DNA of 21,370 nt from Candidatus Omnitrophota bacterium. GTDB lineage: Bacteria; Omnitrophota; Gorgyraeia; B26-G9. The DNA lies in assembly GCA_022013205.1 (NCBI GenBank), contig JAKLQT010000263.1, forward strand, positions 1 through 21,370, written 5' to 3'. The translations under genes were made by a program, and so were the position numbers. The notes below the pieces were generated by a model. That model was given only the letters and a program-made list of their open reading frames with translations, did no database searches and was not told the origin of the DNA. Shown here piece by piece: positions 7,506 to 14,929 of this stretch (the stretch's first letter is position 1; each line of letters begins with the position of its first letter).

Positions 7506-8339
7506 TTATTGAGCATATTGTTTTAAAAGAGTTTCATAATGCTCAACTTCTTTAAGTTTTTTTCTTTTTTTTGCGCCGTTTATATAAATAGCGCATTTAC
7601 GCTTAAGTTCTTGTATTGTTTGCTGCCTTTGCTGTTTATTAAGTATTTCTAACTTTAATAATTTTTCAATCGCACGGATCCTGAGCGTGTCCATTGCCGG
7701 GAATTTTTTGGAAAGCTGGTCAGGATGGCCGCCTTGCTTTATAGTCAGTGCTTCGGGAATAAGTTTTACCGGGTACAGCGCGGAAACCCGAAGCCAAAAC
7801 TCATAATCTTCACAGGCCTGAAAATTCTCGTCAAAATTTCCTATTTGATCAAAGAGATTTATTTTTACCACTGTTGTGGACATTCCGATACAGCACAGTC
7901 TTAAGGAATTTATAAACACATCTCCTTGGGGCTTTTTATGAATTTTTTTCTGGTTGAGAACTTTGCCGTATCTGTACCATAATTCCTCGGTATGAAAGAT
8001 CATGTATTTAGGAAAATCCAGTATGTATTTGTAGGCGATCTCAAGTTTCGTATCCTTAAACCTGTCGTCTGAATCTAAAAAACAGATAAATTGGCCGCAA
8101 GATTGCTGAATGCCAATATTACGCGCCGCGGATACCCCTCTATGGTTTTTTTTGATATATTTGAGGCGCTTATCTTTTATATCTTTTATCAATTGCTCTG
8201 TTTGATCTGTAGAACCATCGTCGATAACAATAAGTTCAAAATTACGGAAGGTTTGTTCTAATACAGATTCAATGGCTGTATTTAAAAATTTACATCGGTT
8301 ATATGTGGGTATAATAATGCTGAAAAAAGGTTTAGTCAT
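7506..8339 (-). CDS. Family 2 glycosyltransferase
   Basis: 277 residues, GT-A fold. SIIIPTYNRCKFL at the N-terminus, VIDDGSTD (38-45) for the nucleotide, GVSAARNIGI, and the metal-binding LDSDD (88-92) are all standard for GT2. CEDYEFWLRVS downstream provides the likely catalytic ED. No membrane helices, so it is probably a soluble or peripheral enzyme adding a sugar during polysaccharide or lipopolysaccharide assembly; donor and acceptor are unknown. The C-terminal 50 residues are strongly basic. It is divergently oriented from NAD synthase, with its own promoter at 8393-8421. Confidence 0.92.
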   Translation of the reverse strand: MTKPFFSIIIPTYNRCKFLNTAIESVLEQTFRNFELIVIDDGSTDQTEQLIKDIKDKRLKYIKKNHRGVSAARNIGIQQSCGQFICFLDSDDRFKDTKLEIAYKYILDFPKYMIFHTEELWYRYGKVLNQKKIHKKPQGDVFINSLRLCCIGMSTTVVKINLFDQIGNFDENFQACEDYEFWLRVSALYPVKLIPEALTIKQGGHPDQLSKKFPAMDTLRIRAIEKLLKLEILNKQQRQQTIQELKRKCAIYINGAKKRKKLKEVEHYETLLKQYAQ

Positions 8340-8392
8340 AAGAATGTTTTGAATAAAGCATGTAACTTTATTGTTATTAACTAGATGTATAA

Positions 8393-8421
8393 ATTATAAT
8401 ATAAAGTTCATTTTTTGTAAA
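8393..8421 (-). promoter_or_regulatory. Promoter for the GT2 gene
   Basis: Minus strand -35 TTTACA (8416-8421), 17-base spacer, -10 TATAAT (8393-8398), about 47 bases of leader before the ATG. Confidence 0.6.
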
Positions 8422-8447
8422 TAAGGATATAATTTTAAACGATAATT

Positions 8448-8456
8448 TGATATAAT
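8448..8456 (+). promoter_or_regulatory. Extended -10 promoter for nadE
   Basis: TGATATAAT (extended -10 TGn plus TATAAT). The -35 region is poor. The start point would be about 8463, at the beginning of the 25-bp tandem repeat. Confidence 0.4.
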
Positions 8457-8461
8457 AAATT

Positions 8462-8511
8462 TCTAAATATTTTTGGTAAATTTAACTCTAAATATTTTTG
8501 GTAAATTTAAC
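8462..8511 (+). repeat. Perfect 25-bp tandem duplication in the nadE leader
   Basis: TCTAAATATTTTTGGTAAAT plus TTAAC occurs twice without gap or mismatch (8462-8486, 8487-8511). It lies between the -10 box and the start codon. Confidence 0.9.
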
Positions 8512-8527
8512 TTTTAAAGATGGTTTT

Positions 8528-9256
8528 ATGAAAAAAACAGAGAAAAAAATCGTTCAGTGGATAAAAGAGAAAATTAAAAGCACAGGAGCTAAAGGCCTGA
8601 TTTTCGGTTTAAGCGGGGGAATTGATTCGGCTGTTGTTGCTGCTTTGTGTGAAAAAGCGGCAGGGAAAAACCATATTGCCTTGATGCTGCCCTGTCAAAG
8701 TTCTAAGTTGTCAATAACTGACGCGATGGCGCTTGTCAGAAAGTTGGGGCTTAGAGCGAAAAAAATTGATCTAACACCTATTTATGATTGCGCGCTTAAG
8801 ACGCTGGGTAAAGCTAATGAGCTGGCAAAGGCTAATCTTAAGGCACGCTTAAGAATGATAACACTGTATTATCATGCCAATAACTTTAATTATCTGGTGG
8901 TGGGTACGGGTAATCTCTCTGAATTTGTAATGGGTTACTTTACAAAATACGGCGATGGAGGGGTGGATATACTGCCTATTGCTGATCTGCTGAAGTCTCA
9001 GGTTAGAGATTTGGCTAAATCCCTGGGGATTCCTAATGCAATCATTGAAAAAGCTCCAACAGCTGACCTGTGGGCAGGCCAGACGGATGAACAGGAAATG
9101 GGGCTTACTTATGAACAGCTGGATAAAACTATCTCCTTTCTTAAAAAAGGGGGGAAATGCTCTGTGCCTAAGGGGATAATAAATAAAGTTAAAAAAATGA
9201 TAAAAAATTCTGAGCATAAACGTATAATGCCGCAGATATGTAAAATCAACATTTAG
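8528..9256 (+). CDS. nadE: NAD+ synthase, ammonia-dependent type
   Basis: 242 residues. An N-type ATP pyrophosphatase: FGLSGGIDSAVVAALC holds the SGGxDS P-loop (29-34). GTGNLSEFVMGYFTKYGDGG, DILPIADLLKSQV and PTADLWAGQTDEQEMGLTYE are the diagnostic NadE blocks. It adenylates nicotinic acid adenine dinucleotide and amidates it to NAD+. There is no N-terminal glutaminase (nitrilase) domain, so ammonia is the expected donor. The frame extends upstream to a GTG at 8498, but that lies in the tandem repeat; the ATG at 8528 follows AAAGATGG and matches family length. Confidence 0.95.
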   Translation: MKKTEKKIVQWIKEKIKSTGAKGLIFGLSGGIDSAVVAALCEKAAGKNHIALMLPCQSSKLSITDAMALVRKLGLRAKKIDLTPIYDCALKTLGKANELAKANLKARLRMITLYYHANNFNYLVVGTGNLSEFVMGYFTKYGDGGVDILPIADLLKSQVRDLAKSLGIPNAIIEKAPTADLWAGQTDEQEMGLTYEQLDKTISFLKKGGKCSVPKGIINKVKKMIKNSEHKRIMPQICKINI

Positions 9257-9319
9257 CGGAAATAGTGGATTAGCTCATAAGGAAAAGCTAAAAGCGCAGA
9301 AAAAAATGTTGTTTTTTTA

Positions 9320-9440
9320 TCCCGCATGCTTTGAAAACCTCGGCTTTTCTCGCTTTAAATGCAGCGGGACAGGCAAGCCGAGGATGAAAGTAAATCTGCG
9401 GGATTCCGCTCAGAAACCCCGGGCTTTAGCCCGGGTGAGC
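9320..9440. repeat. Nested palindromes in the nadE-uxs gap
   Basis: TCCCGCA (9320-9326) pairs with TGCGGGA (9397-9403). Inside it CCTCGGCTT (9338-9346) pairs with AAGCCGAGG (9375-9383). A separate hairpin CCCGGGC-TTTA-GCCCGGG (9418-9435) is enclosed by GCTCA/TGAGC (9408-9412/9436-9440). These look like REP-type dispersed palindromes rather than a simple terminator. Confidence 0.6.
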
Positions 9441-9494
9441 TTCATTTAACTGCTGGTTACTAATTAATAAACTATTTTAGTAAAGGAATTTAAT

Positions 9495-10448
9495 ATGAAT
9501 ATTTTGATTACCGGAGGAGCCGGATTTTTGGGGTCACATTTATGCAGACGGTTTTTAAAAGACGGTCATTCAGTTGTTTGCCTGGATAATTTTATAACAG
9601 GCTCAAGAGAGAATATCGCGGGGATATTGGATAAGCCCAGGTTTAGCCTTATAGAGCATGATATATCCCAGCCGATTTGCTTTGCGGAAAAATTAGATTG
9701 GGTTTTGCATTTTGCTTCTATCGCCTCGCCGGTACATTACATGAAATATCCTATTAAAACCTTGAAATCAGGCCTTAACGGAACGCACAATTGTCTGGGG
9801 ATAGCGAAGGCTCACAAGGCGAAATTTTTTCTTGCCTCTACATCAGAAATATACGGGGATCCGCTGGTTCATCCTCAGCAGGAAACATACTGGGGAAACG
9901 TTAATTCGATAGGCCTCAGGAGCTGTTATGATGAGAGTAAGCGGGCAGCAGAGGCCTTGACATATGCTTATATGCGTAGCCATAACCTGGATGTAAGGGT
10001 TATCAGAATTTTTAATACTTATGGCCCAAATATGCAGTTTAATGACGGCAGGGTTGTCTCTAGTTTTATTGTTCAGGCGCTTCGCGGTAATGACTTAACT
10101 ATTTTTGGCGATGGAACTCACACCAGATCTTTCTGCTATGTTGATGATTTGGTTGAAGGGGCACTAAATCTGATGTCAAAGGACTATCAGCAGCCGGTAA
10201 ATCTCGGTAATCCTGCTGAATATAAAGTCCTGGATCTGGCAAGTATTATAATCGAATTAACAAAATCTAAATCTAAGATTAAATTTGAGCTATTGCCTCA
10301 GGATGATCCGAAAAGAAGACAGCCTGACATAACTGTGGCGAAAAAAGTATTAGGATGGCAGCCTAAGGTGAGTTTGCGGGAGGGGTTGGAGAAATCCGTA
10401 AAGTGGTTTGCTGAGAGATTAAAAATAGAAAATGAATGCGCCAAGTAA
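9495..10448 (+). CDS. UDP-glucuronate decarboxylase (UDP-xylose synthase)
   Basis: 317 residues, extended SDR family. GGAGFLGSHL (7-16) binds NAD. The active site is ASTSEIYGDP (Thr116, Glu118) with YDESK (Tyr145, Lys149). The run EIYGDPLVHPQQETYWGNVN with LRSCYDESKRAAE is characteristic of UDP-xylose synthase rather than UDP-glucose 4-epimerase. It oxidises and decarboxylates UDP-glucuronate to UDP-xylose. The next gene makes UDP-glucuronate, so the two form a pathway pair feeding surface polysaccharide or glycan synthesis, consistent with glycosyltransferases nearby. Ribosome-binding site AAAGGAATT precedes the ATG. Confidence 0.9.
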   Translation: MNILITGGAGFLGSHLCRRFLKDGHSVVCLDNFITGSRENIAGILDKPRFSLIEHDISQPICFAEKLDWVLHFASIASPVHYMKYPIKTLKSGLNGTHNCLGIAKAHKAKFFLASTSEIYGDPLVHPQQETYWGNVNSIGLRSCYDESKRAAEALTYAYMRSHNLDVRVIRIFNTYGPNMQFNDGRVVSSFIVQALRGNDLTIFGDGTHTRSFCYVDDLVEGALNLMSKDYQQPVNLGNPAEYKVLDLASIIIELTKSKSKIKFELLPQDDPKRRQPDITVAKKVLGWQPKVSLREGLEKSVKWFAERLKIENECAK

Positions 10449-10496
10449 AACTGATTTATTTATTGCATGTTTTCTTAATTAAAGAAAAGGGATAAC

Positions 10497-11801
10497 GTGA
10501 ATATTGCTATTATTGGAACAGGTTATGTGGGATTGGTTTCAGGAACGTGTTTTGCTGAACTTGGTAATGATGTTATTTGCGTAGATAATAATAAGGAAAA
10601 AATCGCGTCTTTAAATAAGGGAGTGGTACCTATCTATGAGCCGGGACTTGAAGAGCTTATCAGGAAAAACCGGAGGAAAAACAGATTGAGGTTTACGAGC
10701 TGTATAAAAGAAGCGGTGGAAAAAACAAAAATAATATTTATAGCCGTGGGAACACCACCTAAGCTTGATGGCGGCGCTGATTTAAGATATATAGAACAAG
10801 TCTCACGAGATGTGGCTCGTTATATGAATAATTATAAGGTTGTTGTCGAAAAAAGCACAGTGCCTGTTGAAACAAATAAATGGGTTAAATATATAATGCG
10901 GCTTAATAATCATAAAATTGATTTTGATGTGGCCTCTAACCCGGAATTTTTAAAAGAAGGATCCGCGATAAGTGATTTTATGAATCCGGACAGAGTAGTG
11001 CTGGGCGTAGAGAGCGAAAGAGCTAAAAAGCTGCTTTTGAAACTGTACAAACCGCTTAAAGCGCCGATAGTCGTTACCAATATCCAAAGCGCGGAAATTA
11101 TTAAACATGCCTCAAATTCATTCCTGGCCACAAAAATATCTTTTATTAATTCCGTAGCCAATATATGTGAAAAAGTTGGCGCGGATATTGAAAAAGTAGC
11201 AGAAGGCATGGGCCTCGATAAAAGAATCGGGAGTAGTTTTCTTAACGCGGGTGTGGGATACGGAGGCAGTTGTTTTCCGAAAGATGTGCAGGCGTTTGTT
11301 AGAATTGCCGAAAGGTTGGGCTGCCGGATTGATATTTTAAAAGAGGTTGAAAAGATAAACAAGCAGCAGCGAAAACTAATTTTTAGTAAAATTGAGAAGG
11401 CTTTATGGATTATAAACGGGAAAAATATAGGCGTACTGGGTATTGCCTTTAAACCAAATACCGATGACATAAGAAGTGCTCCGGCGATTGATATTATAAA
11501 GATGCTTCAGGGAGAAGGAGCGAAGATAAGAGCGTATGATCCTAAGGCAATGGAACACGCGAAAAAAATATTGCCGAATGTAGATTTTTGCAAAAACAGC
11601 TATGATGCTGCCCGGGGAGCTGACGCGCTGGTTATAATGACCGAATGGGATAGTTTTAAAAAAATTGACTTTGCTAAGATGAAAAAGATTATGAGGCACC
11701 CTATTATTATTGACGCTAGAAACATGCTTGATCCAAAAAAGATGAAGAAAATGGGATTTAATTATACGAGTGTTGGCCGTCCTGGGCATGAAATACTTTA
11801 A
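10497..11801 (+). CDS. ugd: UDP-glucose 6-dehydrogenase
   Basis: 434 residues, complete. The N-terminal Rossmann motif is GTGYVG (7-12). FIAVGTPP, EKSTVPVETN, NPEFLKEGSAI and the catalytic GYGGSCFPKD (Cys259) are all present, followed by the C-terminal UDP-binding domain with GIAFKPNTDDIR. It oxidises UDP-glucose twice to UDP-glucuronate using NAD+. Starts with GTG at 10497 after AAAAGGGATA, 48 bases downstream of the UDP-xylose synthase gene with which it is likely cotranscribed. GDP-mannose dehydrogenase is a relative, but the motif set favours UDP-glucose. Confidence 0.94.
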   Translation: MNIAIIGTGYVGLVSGTCFAELGNDVICVDNNKEKIASLNKGVVPIYEPGLEELIRKNRRKNRLRFTSCIKEAVEKTKIIFIAVGTPPKLDGGADLRYIEQVSRDVARYMNNYKVVVEKSTVPVETNKWVKYIMRLNNHKIDFDVASNPEFLKEGSAISDFMNPDRVVLGVESERAKKLLLKLYKPLKAPIVVTNIQSAEIIKHASNSFLATKISFINSVANICEKVGADIEKVAEGMGLDKRIGSSFLNAGVGYGGSCFPKDVQAFVRIAERLGCRIDILKEVEKINKQQRKLIFSKIEKALWIINGKNIGVLGIAFKPNTDDIRSAPAIDIIKMLQGEGAKIRAYDPKAMEHAKKILPNVDFCKNSYDAARGADALVIMTEWDSFKKIDFAKMKKIMRHPIIIDARNMLDPKKMKKMGFNYTSVGRPGHEIL

Positions 11802-11823
11802 AAGTTGCATGGGAAAAGGTTTT

Positions 11824-11843
11824 ACTTTTAACTTTTAACTTTT
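11824..11843 (+). repeat. Heptamer repeat upstream of hisH
   Basis: ACTTTTA repeated almost three times just before hisH, in the ribosome-binding region. Same period (7) as the arrays in hisF, different unit. Confidence 0.7.
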
Positions 11844-11852
11844 GGCTTAGAT

Positions 11853-12509
11853 ATGATCGCGATTATTGATTATAAAATGGGAAATGTCCGCAGTGTGGCC
11901 AAGGCCTTTGAATCCATCGGAGCAAAGGTTACCCTTACAGCAAATAAGAATAAGCTCCGAACGGCAAAGGCATTAGTGCTGCCGGGTGTGGGGGCATATT
12001 CTGCCGGCATGAAAAATCTGCGTAAATTAAAGCTTATCCCTGAGATTCAAAAAGCAGTTAATGAGGGTAAACCATTACTGGGGATATGCCTTGGGTTGCA
12101 GCTTTTGTTTACTATGAGTGAAGAGCACGGCAGGCATATGGGGTTGAATCTTATCCCCGGTGAGGTAGTAAGGTTTAAGTCTAATCTAAAGATACCTCAT
12201 ATGGGGTGGAATACGATTACACAAGTAAAAAGGAAAAAGTTAGAAGAAAAAGGTAAAAGACAAAAAATTTCAGGCACAGAACTATTAAAAGGCATACCGG
12301 ATGGGAGTTATTTTTATTTTGTGCATTCCTACTATGTAAAGCCGGTAAAAAGACAATATATTTTAGCCCAGTGCCATTACGGCCGGAACTTTACCTGTGT
12401 TGCCGGCAAGGGCAATATTTACGGGATTCAATTCCATCCGGAAAAAAGCTCTGATTTAGGCTTGAAAATAGTGCGGAACTTTTGTAGAATTTGTGGAGAA
12501 GTTGTATGA
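11853..12509 (+). CDS. hisH: Imidazole glycerol phosphate synthase, glutaminase subunit HisH
   Basis: 218 residues, class I glutamine amidotransferase. LLGICLGLQLLF carries the nucleophile Cys79; GIQFHPEKSS carries His195 and Glu197, completing the triad. PGVGAYSAGM and IPHMGWN (114-120) are HisH-specific. It hydrolyses glutamine and channels ammonia to HisF. It is somewhat longer than the usual 200 residues: a Lys-rich insert KRKKLEEKGKRQKIS lies between GWN and LLKGIPDG, and its A-rich coding sequence looks repeat-derived. The partner hisF normally follows directly but here is 2.4 kb away. The ribosome-binding site is weak. Confidence 0.95.
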   Translation: MIAIIDYKMGNVRSVAKAFESIGAKVTLTANKNKLRTAKALVLPGVGAYSAGMKNLRKLKLIPEIQKAVNEGKPLLGICLGLQLLFTMSEEHGRHMGLNLIPGEVVRFKSNLKIPHMGWNTITQVKRKKLEEKGKRQKISGTELLKGIPDGSYFYFVHSYYVKPVKRQYILAQCHYGRNFTCVAGKGNIYGIQFHPEKSSDLGLKIVRNFCRICGEVV

Positions 12510-12561
12510 TAGAGACCAGAGCAGATATTTTCAGATGAGCTAATTGGTAATAGCGCTAATC

Positions 12562-12653
12562 AGCGTATATCGAGCGAAGCGCCTGCCCGCCCTGCGGTTT
12601 GGCGGGGGCGCTTGATTTAACTAAAAAGTGTAAAATAAGCATTAACCGCGGAT
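12562..12653 (+). repeat. Direct repeat R1 (92 bp, GC-rich hairpin)
   Basis: About 91% identical by eye to R2 (13529-13620), same length. The core folds as AAGCGCC, bulge TG, CCCGCC, loop CTGCGGTTT, GGCGGG, GGCGCTT. It ends in TTAACCGCGGAT and is much more GC-rich than its surroundings. It lies between hisH and the first MNT/HEPN module. Confidence 0.85.
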
Positions 12654-12692
12654 TGAAACAGGCATGTGTATTTTTATGGAGATGAATGACGC

Positions 12693-13085
12693 GTGAATTC
12701 ACAAAAGAGAAAATTAGACGCAATCATAAGAGATCTAAAAAAAGACAATCAAGTATTGGCTGTATTTTTGTTTGGCAGTACTGCCCGGGAAGAAAATCAT
12801 AATAAATCCGATATAGATGTCTGTTTAGTTTTAAAAGCTGGCCGGTATACCACTAAGGAGCTTTCACGAAAAAAATTAGAATATCTTAAGTTGTATGATT
12901 TCGACATTCAGGTTTTTCAGCAATTGCCTATATACATAAAGAAAAGGATTATAAAAGAAGGCAAAATCTTATTCTGCCGTGAGGAAGCCGCTTTATATGA
13001 GATTGCATTCTCTGTAATTCGTGAGTTCGCGGATTTTGAGTGTATTTATCGTGATTATCTAAAGGAGGTAGCCAATGCTGGATAA
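12693..13085 (+). CDS. MNT-type nucleotidyltransferase (MntA-like antitoxin), module A
   Basis: 130 residues, polymerase-beta-like minimal nucleotidyltransferase. FLFGSTAREENHNKSDIDVCLVL contains GS (28-29) and the metal-binding aspartates Asp40 and Asp42. In characterised MntA/HepT pairs the MNT protein adenylylates the HEPN toxin and neutralises it. Starts with GTG after GGAGATGAATGAC and overlaps the HEPN gene by 11 bases, so the pair is translationally coupled. Longer than MNT B and C and different from them in sequence. Repeat R1 lies upstream and R2 follows the HEPN gene. Confidence 0.85.
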   Translation: MNSQKRKLDAIIRDLKKDNQVLAVFLFGSTAREENHNKSDIDVCLVLKAGRYTTKELSRKKLEYLKLYDFDIQVFQQLPIYIKKRIIKEGKILFCREEAALYEIAFSVIREFADFECIYRDYLKEVANAG

Positions 13086-13500
13086 AGAACGTGTTCTATC
13101 CAAAATTGATGAATTGGATAGATATCTGTTTGAATTAAAAGAGGTAGTTCCCGTGAGCTTCGCGGAGTATCAAAAGATTGAGAAGAAGCGTAGTTGTGAA
13201 AGGCTGCTGCAGTTATGTATAGAATCGGTTATTGATATATGTAAATTGTTTGTTTCAGGATTGGCATTAGGTTTACCTTCAGAAGAAAACGATTTGTTTA
13301 ATAAAATGCGAAAAAAAGAAATTCTTTCCCAAGAGATGGTTATTGTTTTAAAAGAAATGAGAGGATTTAGAAATATTTTGATACATGAGTACACGGCTAT
13401 AGATGATGAACTTGTTTATGATGCCGCGAAAGAGAAATTGACAGATTTCAACAAATTCAAAACGGAGATTTTAAATATTTTGAAGAAGGTTGAAAAATGA
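13075..13500 (+). CDS. HEPN-domain toxin, HepT/DUF86 family, module A
   Basis: 141 residues, all helical. The HEPN RNase signature is intact: FRNILIHEY gives R99-x4-H104-x-Y106. In HepT toxins this Rx4HxY motif is both the catalytic site and the place where MntA attaches AMP to the tyrosine. The region ERLLQLCIESVIDICKL is typical of DUF86. Overlap with the MNT gene supports a toxin-antitoxin pair. The likely activity is RNA cleavage that slows growth, held in check by its partner; this is inferred from the family. Confidence 0.85.
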   Translation: MLDKERVLSKIDELDRYLFELKEVVPVSFAEYQKIEKKRSCERLLQLCIESVIDICKLFVSGLALGLPSEENDLFNKMRKKEILSQEMVIVLKEMRGFRNILIHEYTAIDDELVYDAAKEKLTDFNKFKTEILNILKKVEK

Positions 13501-13528
13501 ATTTTTCTTTTGATTTAGCATGTTAATT

Positions 13529-13620
13529 AGCGTTTATCGAGCGAAGCGCCTGACCGCCCTGCGGTTTGGCGGGGGCGGTTGATTCAACTAAAAAGTGTAA
13601 AGCACGTATTAACCGCGGAT
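13529..13620 (+). repeat. Direct repeat R2 (92 bp)
   Basis: Second copy of R1, in the same orientation, between the two MNT/HEPN modules. It keeps the loop CTGCGGTTTGGCGGGGGCG but has changes that weaken the stem. Confidence 0.85.
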
Positions 13621-13663
13621 GAACGCGGAGAATAAAGTAAAATGATGAAAGTGTAAGGCGGCG

Positions 13664-13984
13664 ATGGAAAAGGAAATTAAAGAAAATGAATACATCACGC
13701 GGTTAAAAAAAGCAGTGGTGTCCTACTTTAAAGAAGACAATGTGAAAATAATACTTTTTGGCTCGAGAGCGAGAGGACAAGAGTATAGAAGCTCAGATGT
13801 GGATATTGGGATTATCCCTTTTGGTGATACTGAAATTGAAAACGTAAAAATTACTTATTTAAAAGAGGAAATAGAAAATTTAAATATTCCCTATAAGGCG
13901 GAAATAGTGAATTTTTCAGAAGTATCCGCGGATTTCAAAAAAGAAGCTTTGAAAGAGGTGATTATATGGAAAGATTGGAATTAA
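13664..13984 (+). CDS. MNT-type nucleotidyltransferase, module B
   Basis: 106 residues. IILFGSRARGQEYRSSDVDIGI gives the GSRARG and DxD (Asp45, Asp47) signatures of minimal nucleotidyltransferases. It corresponds to the HI0073 type, the usual partner of HI0074-like HEPN proteins. It overlaps the next gene by 19 bases. The ATG follows AAGGCGGCG, a weak ribosome-binding site. Expected to bind nucleotide and modify or inhibit the partner. Confidence 0.87.
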   Translation: MEKEIKENEYITRLKKAVVSYFKEDNVKIILFGSRARGQEYRSSDVDIGIIPFGDTEIENVKITYLKEEIENLNIPYKAEIVNFSEVSADFKKEALKEVIIWKDWN

Positions 13985-14355
13985 GATATAGAGACGCTCT
14001 AAAGTCAGTATCTACACTTGAGCTTATTTTGAAAGAGACGTTTTCGGTGATTGTAAGAGATGCTGCTATCCAGCGTTTTGAATATACCTTTGAAGCGGTT
14101 TGGAAGTTTCTAAAAGCATACCTTAAAGAAAAAGAAGGGATTATTTCTAATTCTCCGAAATCTTGTTTTAAAGAGATTTTTGGTTTGGGGTTTTTATCAG
14201 AAAAAGACACAGTTGCCTGCCTGGAAATGACAGACAGAAGAAACCAGACTGTGCATACATATAAAGAAGAAATAGCCCGAATCATTTACGATCAAATAGA
14301 AAACTATTACTTGTTAATGAGCAATTTGGTAAGTAAATTTAACGGGAAGGTATGA
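13966..14355 (+). CDS. HI0074-like HEPN protein ('nucleotidyltransferase substrate-binding'), module B
   Basis: 129 residues, four-helix HEPN fold. AIQRFEYTFEAVWKFLKAYL and CLEMTDRRNQTVHTYKEE are characteristic of the HI0074 family (TIGR01987). The last contains R92-x4-H97-x-Y99, the same RNase/AMPylation motif as the HepT toxin of module A. The old name 'substrate-binding protein' probably understates its role: by motif it may be a toxin. Coupled to the upstream MNT gene by overlap. Confidence 0.87.
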   Translation: MERLELRYRDALKSVSTLELILKETFSVIVRDAAIQRFEYTFEAVWKFLKAYLKEKEGIISNSPKSCFKEIFGLGFLSEKDTVACLEMTDRRNQTVHTYKEEIARIIYDQIENYYLLMSNLVSKFNGKV

Positions 14356-14395
14356 GTTTGTAAAATTGCCGGTTATATAGTTCGCTGGTTAGCTG

Positions 14396-14580
14396 GTTAA
14401 AAAAAGACTAAAAACCAAAGAACCTGATTACACGTATTGGATCCACAGATTACGCGGATTACACGGATTGAAAAAGAATGAAGGACGGTACACAGATTAC
14501 AGTAGTCACGCGCAGGCAGGCATATCTTGCAAGGATTAATTAAATGAAATTGTTTTTAAAATCTGTAAAAATCTACAAAT
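14396..14580 (+). repeat. Composite repeat C1
   Basis: Order: AAAAAGACTAAAAACCAAAG, AACCTGATTAC, iterated CCACAGATTACGCGGATTAC, CACAGATTACAGTAGTCACG, CGCAGGCAGGCATATCTTGC, AAGGATTAA, then ATGAAATTGTTTTTAAAATC. The same modules in the same order occur in C2 (17747 onward) and C3 (19407 onward). Near 14384-14398 GCTGGTTA is also doubled. The 14356-14543 gap holds nothing else I can assign. Confidence 0.75.
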
Positions 14581-14690
14581 TGAAACATATCTTTGCTGAT
14601 GGTTATGATATAACTGATATACGGCGGCCATTATTTCTTGCGGGGTTAATTAATGAGTAAGGCCAGGAAAACGGTTAAGGGAGTGAAGGA
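14544..14690 (+). pseudogene. AAA ATPase 3' tail fused to repeat C1 (38-codon chimeric frame)
   Basis: The frame from ATG 14544 to TAA 14660 begins with the repeat-encoded MKLFLKSVKIYKLK. It continues, in frame, as HIFADGYDITDIRRPLFLAG then LINE. That second half is nearly identical to the last residues of the intact ATPase (FADGYDITDIRRPLFLAGLI at 19222-19284). Similarity continues past the stop (GGCCAGGAAAACGG here against GGTCAAGAAAATGG there). The rest of the ATPase gene is missing. This is a recombination scar; whether the small frame is translated is unknown. The gap up to hisF otherwise holds only repeat R3 and one CTTTGTGCCTCTGTGTG repeat. Confidence 0.75.
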
Positions 14691-14787
14691 ATAAAACTCC
14701 GTGATCTTTGTGCCTCTGTGTGAGAAAAAACTTATTCCTATAATTCATATATTTTCAAGTGAGACTAATTAATATTAGCATTAATTG

Positions 14788-14853
14788 GCGTGTATCGAGC
14801 AAATGATTTATATGAGCGCCTGCCCGCCCTGCGGTTTGGCGGGGGAGGTTGAT
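14788..14853 (+). repeat. Repeat R3, shorter copy with a small insertion
   Basis: Shares TGTATCGAGC and GAGCGCCTGCCCGCCCTGCG plus GTTTGGCGGGGG and GGTTGAT with R1/R2, same orientation. About 12 extra AT-rich bases follow TCGAGC. It lies just upstream of hisF. Confidence 0.8.
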
Positions 14854-14929
14854 AAAAGAAGAAAAAATCAGGAAAATTAAAATAAGCATAGAATTCAGTT
14901 TTCAATTTTTAATTTGATCCGGGGGTACT

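Noticed and set aside
10910..11470. Long minus-strand frame inside ugd
   Set aside because: Antisense shadow of a well-conserved gene; no recognisable protein. The same holds for minus-strand frames at 8849-9217, 11403-11810 and 15230-15637.
12562..14853. Integron-type attC sites for the R repeats
   Set aside because: The hairpins lack the paired RYYYAAC/GTTRRRY core sites and no integrase gene is visible, so only a general cassette-like arrangement is claimed.
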